A DNA stretch of 64,000 bases, from assembly GCA_000827205.1 (NCBI GenBank), contig KN832559.1:1092692-1156691 (forward strand), given 5' to 3'. The notes below the pieces were generated by a model. The model was not told where the DNA came from and ran no database searches. It worked only from the letters and a program-made list of their open reading frames with translations. This document shows positions 34,840 through 43,825 of the stretch, piece after piece (positions within the stretch are counted from its first letter, which is position 1; each line of letters starts with the position of its first letter). The position numbers were made by a program, and so were the translations under genes. Source of the DNA: Plicaturopsis crispa FD-325 SS-3 (Eukaryota; Basidiomycota; Agaricomycetes; Amylocorticiales; Amylocorticiaceae).

Positions 34840-36917
34840 GGGTCGGCGGTGTTGCGTGGAACGTCGTTGGCGACGTGGACGACGACGAGGAGAAACAGAA
34901 TCAACAGCGACGACGCGTTGATTCTGATTTCAAACTCCGCCGGCTTTCGCCGCGGAGGCGCGCCACAGCGTCGAAATCAATTTATATGGCTTCAAATTGC
35001 AGCCTTTCAGTCTGGTAAAATTTGAGGGTGTCCAGAGACCCTACAGCACGATGTATACAAAGTTTAAAATTTTTTCACCGAGGAGATTTGAGTAAATTAG
35101 CGAAAGAGCGTCAAACTTGAGACTTTCTGCCACTTTTGAGTGAAGTTTTGGCAGATTGACTTGTACCCCCTCGTTTTTGGACTCTGAAAAAATTATATTC
35201 GGATTCAGAGACCTAAAAACCCCCTAGAACTGAATTTACGAGAGGGAGCGGGAAGGTGTGCCCATCTCAGTAGCTGAAAGGATGCTGGAAGCACCAGATT
35301 CGAGCATTTCGGTCGTTCCGGAATGCACGATTCAGGCGCAAAAACAGTCGTTTTGTGCTCTGGAGATGGGCACATCACGAATTTTTTTACAGCAAGCTCA
35401 GGGGGCATGCATTAGCATACCCTGAGCATGAATATATATTTTTTTAACGAGAAATCTTGCGAGGGGATTCATTGCGGAGCGAGGTAGTGCGTAAGCGCCC
35501 ACCATGTTGCGATAAGTTGCGATAATCTTGAATCTTTCGGTCTACTGTATTATACTCACGCAACAAAAAAAGACGAGAATATTCAGAGAGTGACTACAAG
35601 TATACGCGAGCACAATTGTATTTTTACATGAAGGAAAACGAGCTGGTATTGGTGGAGAACGAGGTCCACGACGAGCTAAGCGCCCGCGCGCCGCCGCGCG
35701 CCACCGCGCGCACGGACCAGCGGAGCTCGGAACCGTGCCCAATTGAGGAATTGGTTCGTTTTCTCTTTCTTCCCTCCCATCACCTCCCTCGTCGTCGCCC
35801 TCTCCCCCTACCGCCGTCGCCGCCGCCGCCGCCGTCGTCGTCGACGACAGACCCTGGAGCTCACGGGCCCAGGTAAGTTTTTCTTTTTTTCTTTTTTCTT
35901 CCCTTTCTCCCCGCTGCCGCGCGTCGTATGAAAGCACGACCCTGGGCAGCAGAAAGCGCGCGGCAGCGCTTTTTTTTCCATTCTCTTTCTACTGACCAGC
36001 GGCGCGCAGCGCCAGCGCAACCCCTTAACAGACCAGGACCGACGGCTGGCCAAGCTGCCAGCTCACCACCACCACCCCGACGTTGCACGACACCGCGACG
36101 CCGGTCGTCCCCACCCCACCTGCGCCGTCATCGTCACGTCGCAGGGCGACGCCATGCGTGCCCGCCAGCGCACCTCCACCACCACCACCACCGCGTCGTG
36201 CGACGCCGCGACGCACGGCCGTCCCCACCCCGCCACCACATCTCCACCACCACCACCCCACGTCGTGCGACGCCCGGCCGGCCCACCCCGCCAGCGCCGT
36301 CACCGCCACGTCGCAGGGCGACACCATGCGCGCCCGCCGGCGCATCTCCACTACCACCGCGTCGTGCGACGCCGCGACGCCTGGCCGCCCCTGCCAGCGC
36401 CGTCACGTCGCACGGCGACAACATGCGCGGCTACCAGCGCACCACCGCCACGTCGTGCAACCCCGCGACGCCCGGCCGTCCCCACCTCGCTAGCGCTGTC
36501 CCCACCCCGCCAACGCCGTGACACCAAGCGCGGCCGCCAGCGCTCGCACCACCAACGACCACCATCACGTCGTGCGGCAGCACGACGCCCACCTGTCCCC
36601 ACCCCGCTCCTCGGGCTGCGGCGGGACGCTATGACACCGCTGGCGCCGTTGTGTTACGACGGCCAGCGGAACATCACCGCCACCTCACCCAGCACACCGT
36701 GCTGCAGTAGGACGCCACGACCCCGCCAGCGCTGTCGTGCTAGCACGACGGCTAGCGCAGCGTCGGTCAGCACGCGTGCCGCGCAGCAGCGCACGCGTGG
36801 GCCTCAACCATGGAAATGGCAGCGCGCAGAGCAATAGGCTCTGTGCGCCGTCATTTTTGTGCTTTTCTTTACAGGTATATCGGCTCACGCGCCCCTGCCC
36901 CCTCCATCCTCCCCACC

Positions 36918-36956
36918 GTGACCCAACCGGGTTTTACTCCCGGTCTTCGTGGTCAC
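36918..36956 (+). ncRNA. Candidate structured-RNA segment in element A (nested stems)
   Basis: The outer stem is GTGACC (36918-36923) with GGTCAC (36951-36956). The inner stem is CCGGG (36927-36931) with CCCGG (36939-36943). Spacers are 3, 7 and 7 nt. Element B has the same geometry with a compensatory change in the outer stem. This supports conserved pairing, either as RNA or as a DNA cruciform or binding site. Transcription is not shown. Confidence 0.5.
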
Positions 36957-36998
36957 AACTGGGAGTACAAGAGGCAGGGCAGGGTAGAGTACGCTCCG

Positions 36999-37042
36999 GC
37001 CCCGCGTCGACCGTGCTAGCACGGTCGATGCGGGGCATTTTT
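36999..37042 (+). terminator. Long hairpin followed by a T tract in element A
   Basis: Near-perfect inverted repeat: GCCCCGC-g-TCGACCGTGC (from 36999) pairs with GCACGGTCGA-t-GCGGGGC (to 37036); the single g/t position can wobble. It is followed by ATTTTT. It lies 42 bp after the nested stems. Element B has a weaker GCCCGCAC / GTGCGGG pairing followed by eight T at the same place. It is reminiscent of a transcript 3' end, or of a Pol III T-tract stop, but this is inference. Confidence 0.4.
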
Positions 37043-37402
37043 ATGCTAGTTTTTTGTAGTAGTCAGTAGCTAGTAGAATAAAAATTGTTTTTTCATGAAT
37101 TTTTCGAGTGGGAGCAGGGCGTGCTGCGCGCGGCCAGTGCGTGTGGCTAAAAATAAGTTTTGTGAGCCTCGAGGCACGGTGAGCAAAGCCCCGGAGCGAT
37201 GCCGAGGGTGCGCGAGCCATCCGTAGCAAAGGTGAGCTTAGTAAGGCCAATATTCGAGGTCCGAAAGGCTGCCAGGAGGTGCCGAGGCAGGCCGGGGGCC
37301 AAATGTGGCTGAATTGTGGCTGAGGCGAAATATCCGGGTTGTTTGCATAACGGACTTCGACATGTACCTAAGGTATTTGTAAATACCCTACAGCATCAGG
37401 TG

Positions 37403-37410
37403 CGCGCCTC
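37403..37410. repeat. 8-bp target-site duplication, right copy (element A)
   Basis: CGCGCCTC, the partner of 33384-33391. Confidence 0.85.
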
Positions 37411-37862
37411 CAGACCTCGCCGACGGGCGTATTGGGCCTGTCGCTTCTGCGCACGGCGCTCGAGCTCTTCCGAATCCTCCATGCAACGACAGTCTTCCTT
37501 TTTCAGCTCCCGAAGGCCCACCGCGCTCGCATCGCCTCCTGCAAGGGAGATCTTGGCCTTTCGTGCGTCCTGATATTTGGCCGCGTGAAGCTGGATCTTG
37601 GTTTCGTTCCTCGTTATCAGCGTCCGGGTACGGATGGCCATATGCTGATGGCGTGTTTCGAATTGTTTGTATGTGAGGTAGCGGGACTTGATGTGGAGCT
37701 GCACACGGAGCCTCTCCAGCGACATCGCACACTGAGCATCGCGAAGCTTGTCCTCAATGCTACCAAGGCCCGGTGTGCACGCCTTCAAATCCTCTTGATT
37801 CAGCGCGGACGGCAGGTATAGAGGCTCGTTCTCGGGGTGCTCGGCAGCCTCCGTTCCACCTG
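37411..37862 (-). pseudogene. KDZ transposase, C-terminal fragment (proximal part)
   Basis: Minus-strand frame running out of the assembly gap: LYLPSALNQEDLKACTPGLG, then EDKLRDAQCAMSLERLRVQL, then a KYQDARKAKISLAGGDASAV segment and ELKKEDCRCMEDSEELERRA. This is the LPS...C..GL...E..LR.AQ...L..LR pattern seen just before the VSWIW segment in KDZ transposases. The open frame is uninterrupted up to the insertion point of element A. The catalytic part would lie upstream, in or beyond the gap. Confidence 0.72.
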
Positions 37863-38046
37863 NNNNNNNNNNNNNNNNNNNNNNNNNNNNNNNNNNNNNN
37901 NNNNNNNNNNNNNNNNNNNNNNNNNNNNNNNNNNNNNNNNNNNNNNNNNNNNNNNNNNNNNNNNNNNNNNNNNNNNNNNNNNNNNNNNNNNNNNNNNNNN
38001 NNNNNNNNNNNNNNNNNNNNNNNNNNNNNNNNNNNNNNNNNNNNNN
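37863..38046. other. Assembly gap (184 N)
   Basis: A run of N. It is followed by a copy of sequence already present left of the gap (37079-37402), so the gap probably reflects repeat collapse and its length is unlikely to be the true distance. Confidence 0.98.
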
Positions 38047-38369
38047 ATAAAAATTGTTTTTCATGAATTTTTCGAGTGGGAGCAGGGCGTGCTGCGCGCG
38101 GCCAGTGCGTGTGGCTAAAATAAGTTTTGTGAGCCTCGAGGCACGGTGAGCAAAGCCCCGGAGCGATGCCGAGGGTGCGCGAGCCATCCGTAGCAAAGGT
38201 GAGCTTAGTAAGGCCAATATTCGAGGTCCGAAAGGCTGCCAGGAGGTGCCGAGGCAGGCCGGGGGCCAAATGTGGCTGAATTGTGGCTGAGGCGAAATAT
38301 CCGGGTTGTTTGCATAACGGACTTCGACATGTACCTAAGGTATTTGTAAATACCCTACAGCATCAGGTG
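38047..38369. mobile_element. Second right end of an A-type element (truncated by the gap)
   Basis: About 323 bp match the right end of element A, differing in the comparison by eye only by one base in each of two homopolymers (a T run near 38058 and an A run near 38117). The element end is again CAGGTG (38364-38369), followed by cgccttcc, which belongs to the hairpin satellite. That suggests a separate insertion. The left part is missing in the gap. Confidence 0.75.
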
Positions 38370-38805
38370 CGCCTTCCTCCACACCCTCACCACCCACCAC
38401 GGACCAGCCGTCTCGCGTGCTGCGAGCCAGTGCACGCGAGACGGCGACGACAAAACGAGACGCGTCCTCACGTCTCGTCATTGTCGTTGCTTGCCCTGCC
38501 GCCCCCGCCTTCCTCCATCCTCAGCACACCACAATGGACCTGCCGTCTCGCGCGCGCGCGCGACCCTGTGCACGCGAGACAACGACAACGGGACGAGACC
38601 TGGCGTCTCGTCGTTGGCGCTCTCGCAGCCCCCCCGCCTTCCTCCACCCTCACCACCCACCACGGACCAGCCGTCTCGCGTGCTGTGAGCCGGTGCACGC
38701 GGGACGACGACGACGAGACGAGACGCCAGCCGGCGTCTCGTCATCGTCACTCCACTCACCGCCGCCGCCGTCCTTCCCACAGCGCGCCACCACGGGCCCA
38801 CTGTC
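38370..38805. repeat. Hairpin satellite, left part (about 127-135 bp units)
   Basis: Tandem units marked by ccgtctcg near 38408, 38543 and 38671 and by the variant ccactgtc at 38798 (spacings 135, 128, 127). Each unit has an inverted pair CCGTCTCGCGTG ... CACGCGAGACGG and, about 10-20 bp on, a second hairpin with arms around ACGAGACGCC / GGCGTCTCGT. CT-rich DNA containing CCACCCTCACCACCCACCAC separates units. The array continues after element B. Confidence 0.8.
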
Positions 38806-40253
38806 AGCCATTGATGTAGGATATTTACAAAAGATCTGGCAATGCAGCGTTGGGCCTTATGCAAAGGAACCCGCTAGGTTGCTTCCCTGCCAAACCGGAT
38901 CTACGGACTTTGAAATTTTGTTCAGCTGGCCGTTTCGGCGCTATTCCGCGTTCCCCAAACGGGTTTTAAGCCCCTAATGTCGAAAATGTACCCTATTAGC
39001 CCCTAAACACTTTTGCAACATCCCTCGGGCTTACACAGGATCACCTCGGATATACCGTTGCAGAACAATAGCCCCTAATTTGATTTTCCACTTTTTGTGC
39101 CTCGTTCGGGCTTGCCTCGGGCATCCCTTTGTAGCAATAGTAGCCCCTGACTTGACTTTGGATTTTTTGGCGCCTCGCTCGGGCATTCCTCGGGCATCTA
39201 CATTCTAGACTTACTATACGCGAGAATATTCTGGGCATTTTTTCCGATTTTTTTCCGATTTCTTGGTCTTACTTTTCAGCTCATGTAGGTTATGTTAGAG
39301 TAGCAAAGAAAATTTTCATTGTATTCTAATACTACTATTGAAGCACATGCACGACGCCGCAACAAGACAGAGGCAGTCGGCGTTGTTGTGGCGCGGAAGC
39401 AGGGACGAGGTACCGTGAACGGCGCGGCCGTCACTGATCTCCCCGCTGTTGACGCACTCCCGGTGCGGTCCCATGGTCATGGCACGCGCCCGCCTACTGC
39501 GAGGGTGGTGCCCTCGCAGTGCGGCATCCCTCGCGCGCCGAATTCGGGTGCTGCGCCGCCCCGACGCAAGCGGTCTGCGCCGCCGTTACCCGCGCTCGTC
39601 TCTGGCCGCCTCCTTCCAACGCCCGTGCCTGCCGCCACTGGCACCCGTACTTGGCACCCTCTCGCACGGCTGGCTGCCACTCGGAGGGCACACCTGCTCG
39701 TCGAGCTCATCCGCGTTGCGCTCGCGACGCGGCTGTGTCGTACGCCCCGCGTGCTGTCGCCTACGCGAGTACGGGAAGGGGGGCTGGCGCGCGGCAGTGC
39801 CGAGTCGATGTATCGACTCGAGCGTGCTGCGGTATGTGCGCGTGGGTGCGGGTGTCGTGCGGTAGTGCCGGGTCGATGCGGCATTGCCACGCTGACACCG
39901 ACTCGCGGATGGGATGGCTGGGCCACGGGGGCGCCGAGGGCGCGCAGCGGTGCTGTGGGTGCGCGTTGTTTGTGGGTGCTCGTGAGGGGTCGCGTTACAG
40001 ATGTTTGCGGCCGGTGCGGTTGTGCGCTGGCTGGGGTCGCGTCAACGCATGCGGGGGAGCGCAGCCACGTCTGGCGGACACGCGTGGTGTGGCTGGGTAC
40101 GGGGGTGGTGGACGCTAGTGATGGGGTGGCCTGGTGCGGTCGTGCAACGGATTGCGCGGAGGGTTGTGATCTGGGCGGTAATAAACTCGTTAGCTCTCAT
40201 ACTAGCGGTTGAAAAGTAATGAGAAGACTTACATATAGAAATGGAGAGAAAAG

Positions 40254-40289
40254 GAGCGCCCCTTCGCAATGTCATGGGATGGGGCGCTC
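40254..40289. other. Perfect 9-bp hairpin in element B
   Basis: Arms GAGCGCCCC (40254-40262) and GGGGCGCTC (40281-40289) with an 18-nt loop. It occupies the same place as the unrelated-sequence hairpin of element A. Confidence 0.8.
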
Positions 40290-42342
40290 TCGTTGCGTGG
40301 AACGTCGCAGACGACGTAGAGGACGACGAGCAACAGCAAAACCAACAGCGACGACGCGTTGGTTTTGAGTTTCAAACTCCGCCGGAAATCGCCGTGCAGG
40401 CGCTTTCCAGTGTCGTTTTCAATTTCTACGACTTCAAACGCAATCGTTTGAGCTCGAGAAAATTACGCTGGCCTCGTGAATGCCTAAGCATGCTGTAAAT
40501 AAAGTTTGAATTTTTTTGAACGAGCAGATACAAGTCAATACTCGATAAGGTGTGAAACTCGCGACTTTCAGTCACTTTACAGTGCTTTCTTCGTGAATTG
40601 AAGTGTTCCCCTTCGTTCTTTCTCAAAATAAAAATCAGAATCTTGTTCTACGACCCAAAAAAACCCCTAGCGTGATTTACGATGGGGTATGGGCGAGTGT
40701 GCCCACTGTGACTGCAGAAAACAACCCTGGAAGTGTCAGAACTGAGCATTTCGGACATTCCGCAACGCTCGATCCTGGTACTTTCAGTGTCGATCTCAAC
40801 TTCAAAAGCAGTTACATCTGTCGTATCCCTACTGCAAACCTGGGGACCATGCATTACTACATTTTCAATGTGCATATATTTTTTTCAAGCACCAAAATCG
40901 CGAGGGAAACGATAAACTTGTGAACGCAAGCCCAGGTGAGCGATGTTTGAGATAATTTGAGATAATCTATCGTGAATCGATAGATTGACTCATACTCGTC
41001 CGTTCAAAAAATCTGAAAATAATCAAGGCCTTTCTAAATGCATCCTAGAGTACGAAACAAATTTTATATCACTGAAACGAGCCACTGAGGATAGAAAACG
41101 AGGCATTCAGTCCTTGTCGAGCGCAAACGCCACAGTGCGCACGGACCGTCGGAGTTTAAAAATTTTCCAAATCGAGAAGTTGGTTGATTTTCATTCTTTG
41201 TCGCGTCCCTCCTCCCTCGCTGTCGTTGTTGCTGTCGACGACAGCAGTTGTAGCTATACCCGGGACCCAGGTGAGCCCCATGCTATAGTTTTCTGCCTTC
41301 TTTCCTGCTGCCGCGCGGGACACGATTGTTCGCTACTCTGGACTGCGAGAACGCGCGGCAGCGGCCTTGAATGTTTTTTCTATTTTTCAATCTTTGTGTG
41401 CTCCAGCTACTAACCGTCCGTGCGCTCAGGGCCAGCGGGAACCTACGGCTGAAGACTAGGGCCACCCACGACTGTGATGGCTACAACGCAGTGCAACGGA
41501 CGCGCCATGTCAACATTCAAAGCCGGTGTGCAGGCCGGCTGCAAACCACCGCCAGCGCGCAGGCCTGCTGCACCATTGCTGCCGCGGCCGCGAACGCGCA
41601 CGTCTGCTACGCCCTCCATTGTGCACGTCCACTGTGCCCCTCATCGCGCCCGTCCGCTGGGCTTTCAACCGCACACGTCTACTGCGCCCGCCCTCCATCC
41701 CGCATGTCCACCGCTGCACCCCTCATCGCGGCCGTCCGCTGGGCCCTCTACCATGCACGTCTACCGCGCACGTCCACTGCGCCACTGCGCCCTCCATCCC
41801 GCACATCCGCTGCCCCCTCCACCATGCACATCCGCTGTGCCCTTTGTTGCGGACGTCAGCTGCACAGCAACGCGGATGAGCAATGCGACTGCCACGGCCA
41901 CCAGCCTCAGTGCGTGGCCCAGATGCACGTAAGCCTGGCCTTCCTATGCAAGTCCACCTGCTGCTGCACGACGGTTGCCACTGCCGTGCACGCCAGCCAT
42001 GCGATTGCCGCCGCGGCTGTGGCAAGCGCGCGGACCTGCTCTCTTCCCTGCACCAGTGTGCCGCACTGTGCGTCAGGCTACAGTCTGCCATTGCTCCGCG
42101 CCGACCGCGTGATTCCCACCGTGGCCGCCCCAGCTCTCACGCCCACCGTGCATTAGCAACATTACCAGCGCTAGCATGGCCTCCCTGCCCTGCCCGTGTT
42201 ATCCTGCCATTGTATGATGGCCAGCTGCACGACGGTGATGGCTGTTACCAGCACCCACTCTAGCCGCTCATTGCCACCTCTGCTAGAAACTTGGTGGCAC
42301 GCCCCGCACATCTACACCCTCCCTCCCCGTCATCCTCAACCG

Positions 42343-42381
42343 TAACCCAACTGGGCATAGCTCCCGGTCTGCGTGGTTACA
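42343..42381 (+). ncRNA. Candidate structured-RNA segment in element B (nested stems)
   Basis: The outer stem is GTAACC (42343-42348) with GGTTAC (42376-42381). The inner stem is CTGGG (42352-42356) with CCCGG (42364-42368), where T pairs G. Spacers are 3, 7 and 7 nt, identical to element A. Relative to A, the third pair of the outer stem changed from G-C to A-T on both sides. Confidence 0.5.
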
Positions 42382-42806
42382 ACCGAGGGATACGGCGGCA
42401 AGGGTGAAGCCCGCACATTTCACTGCTGGATCCGGTGGCGGGTGCGGGTGCTTTTTTTTTCAATACATACACCACACACACACCCATGTAAATAGCATAG
42501 CAGTATTACAACAATTATAGATTTCGACTGCTTCTTTTCAGCCGGCATGGTGCGCGGTAGTACTAAAAATATCTTTGTGAGCCTCGAGGCACGATGAGGA
42601 CGTGCCGCACTCAAAGCCGAGAATGTGAAGTGACGGTCAGCTTGGTAGGGTCCATTTTCAATGTCCGAAGGCTTGCAGGAGATGCCGAGCCATGGCAGGG
42701 AGCCGAAATATGGCCGAGAATGTGGCTGACAGCATATCGGGATCCTTTGCATAGAGCCAAACGCTTCATTACAAGGTCTTTTGTAAATTGGCTACTGAAT
42801 CTGGTG

Positions 42807-43560
42807 CCACCGTCCCGCGCGCGCTCTGAGCCGGTGCACGCGAGACGGCGACAACGAAACGAGACGCCAGCAGGCGTCTCGTTGTCGTCGATCTCCCCCT
42901 GCCGCCGCCGCCTTCCGCCCTCCTTCACCCTCAGCAGATCACCCCGGGCCCGCCGTCTCGCGCAACCGCGGGCCCGCCGTCTCGCGCGCTGCAAGCTCGT
43001 GCACGCGAGATGACGACAACGAGACGAGACGCCTGCTGGCGTCTCGTCGTCGTTGCTTTCCCCGCCTTCCTTCAACCTCAGCACCCCCCATGCACCCGCC
43101 GTCTCGCGCAAGCTGCGAGGCCGTGGACACGAGACAACGACGACGAGACGAGACGCCAGCAGGCGTCTCGTCGTTGTCGCTTTCCCCCGCCGCCCCCGCC
43201 TTTCTCCACCCTCAGCACCCACCACAGGCCCACCGTCTCGCCGGCGCTGCGACCCTCTGCACGTGAGACGGCAACGACAAAATGAGACGCCTCCTGGCGT
43301 CTCATTGTCGTTGCTTTCCCCCTGCCGCCACCCGCTCCTGCACAATTACAACCAGGAGACCGCTCCCAGCGCACGCGAGACGACACGCCCCCACCGTCTT
43401 CCCTCCCACCGCGGTTTCGGCGCGAATCCACCCGGACCGCCACCCTCAGCGCACGACTACGGGTGCACCGTCTCGCGTGCGCGCGGCGCGCAGGACGACA
43501 ATGATGGAACGAGACGCGTGTTTCGCACTTTACACACCACGGGCTGTCGCGCCCTCCAGA
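42807..43560. repeat. Hairpin satellite, right part
   Basis: Continuation of the array split by element B. Unit marks ccgtctcg lie near 42952, 42976 (a partial short unit), 43099, 43232 and 43470. Hairpins such as GAGACGCC-AGCA-GGCGTCTC recur in most units. Units become irregular after 43330 and the array fades near 43560 into AT-rich DNA. Confidence 0.75.
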
Positions 43561-43825
43561 TCCTCCACATTTTATGCTATCTGTATCCACGTATAATGAT
43601 GACCTTGTGTAATATCTCTGCTTTTTCAAATATAGACTATGATTAGTTATTCCAGCTATAACAGCTATAATAGACACTAAGAAGAAATCGCCCAAATCAT
43701 GCAACTTTTAAGTGAAGTCTATTACAGATATGGTAGCTATCATAGTCACATCTTATCTATAATTGCACATCAGAAAATCATGCTTCTATATAGCAAAAGT
43801 GATTTTCCTGATGCACTCAGCCTTG
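43561..43825. other. AT-rich junction, no gene
   Basis: About 265 bp of AT-rich DNA lies between the satellite and the first Gypsy fragment, with small repeats around agctataacagctataat. No coding signal was seen. Confidence 0.5.

Larger units (their letters stand above)
33392..37402. mobile_element. Element A: 4011-bp non-coding TIR element nested in a KDZ transposase
   Basis: The ends are inverted repeats of about 70-80 bp. The left end reads AGCCATAGCTGTAAG and then ATGTCGAAGTCCGTTATGCA. The right end, reverse-complemented, reads CACCTGATGCTGTAGGG and then ATGTCGAAGTCCGTTATGCA. An exact 8-bp target duplication flanks it. Inside the left end, TAGCCCCTA repeats every 70 bp or so alternate with CTCGGGC. 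The interior is GC-rich to low-complexity DNA in blocks shared, in order, with element B (4001 bp). Open frames inside are Pro/Arg/Ala/His-rich composition artefacts, not conserved between A and B, so the element is judged non-coding. It is probably mobilised in trans by the KDZ transposase, whose own element has similar ends. Confidence 0.8.
32621..37862 (-). mobile_element. KDZ-type DNA transposon, 3' end visible, split by element A
   Basis: The terminal repeat begins at 32621 with CACCTGAATCAGTAGCC. It stays similar for roughly 150-200 bp to the reverse complement of the right end of element B, including GAAGCGTT, TGCAAAGGA and CAGCCACATT. The candidate target duplication on the outer side is tagccacg (32613-32620), but the partner end was not found. 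The minus-strand transposase C-terminus occupies 32871-33391 and continues at 37411-37862, with element A nested between. The 5' part of the element is lost in or beyond the assembly gap at 37863. Confidence 0.7.
38806..42806. mobile_element. Element B: 4001-bp non-coding TIR element in the hairpin satellite
   Basis: Diverged relative of element A. The left end reads AGCCATTGATGTAGG, then ATTTACAAAAG and ATGCAAAGGAACCCG. The right end, reverse-complemented, has CACCAGATTCAGTAGCC, ATTTACAAAAG and ATGCAAAGGATCCCG. The flanking 8-mers are ccactgtc (38798-38805) and ccaccgtc (42807-42814), 7 of 8 identical. The order of internal blocks matches A: subterminal TAGCCCCTA repeats, T-rich patch, GC-rich block, acttacat motif, hairpin, gttgcgtggaacgtcg block, CCCAGgtgag motif, C-rich block, nested stems and T tract. 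No credible ORF was found. Confidence 0.8.

Noticed and set aside
36083-36837. Pro/His/Thr-rich ORFs of 130-230 aa in element A
   Set aside because: Low-complexity translation of a CCACC-type repeat; open in several frames at once and not conserved in element B.
38370-43560. CRISPR array interpretation of the tandem repeats
   Set aside because: Eukaryotic context; units are degenerate 127-135 bp satellites with hairpins, without constant repeat and unique spacer organisation or cas genes.
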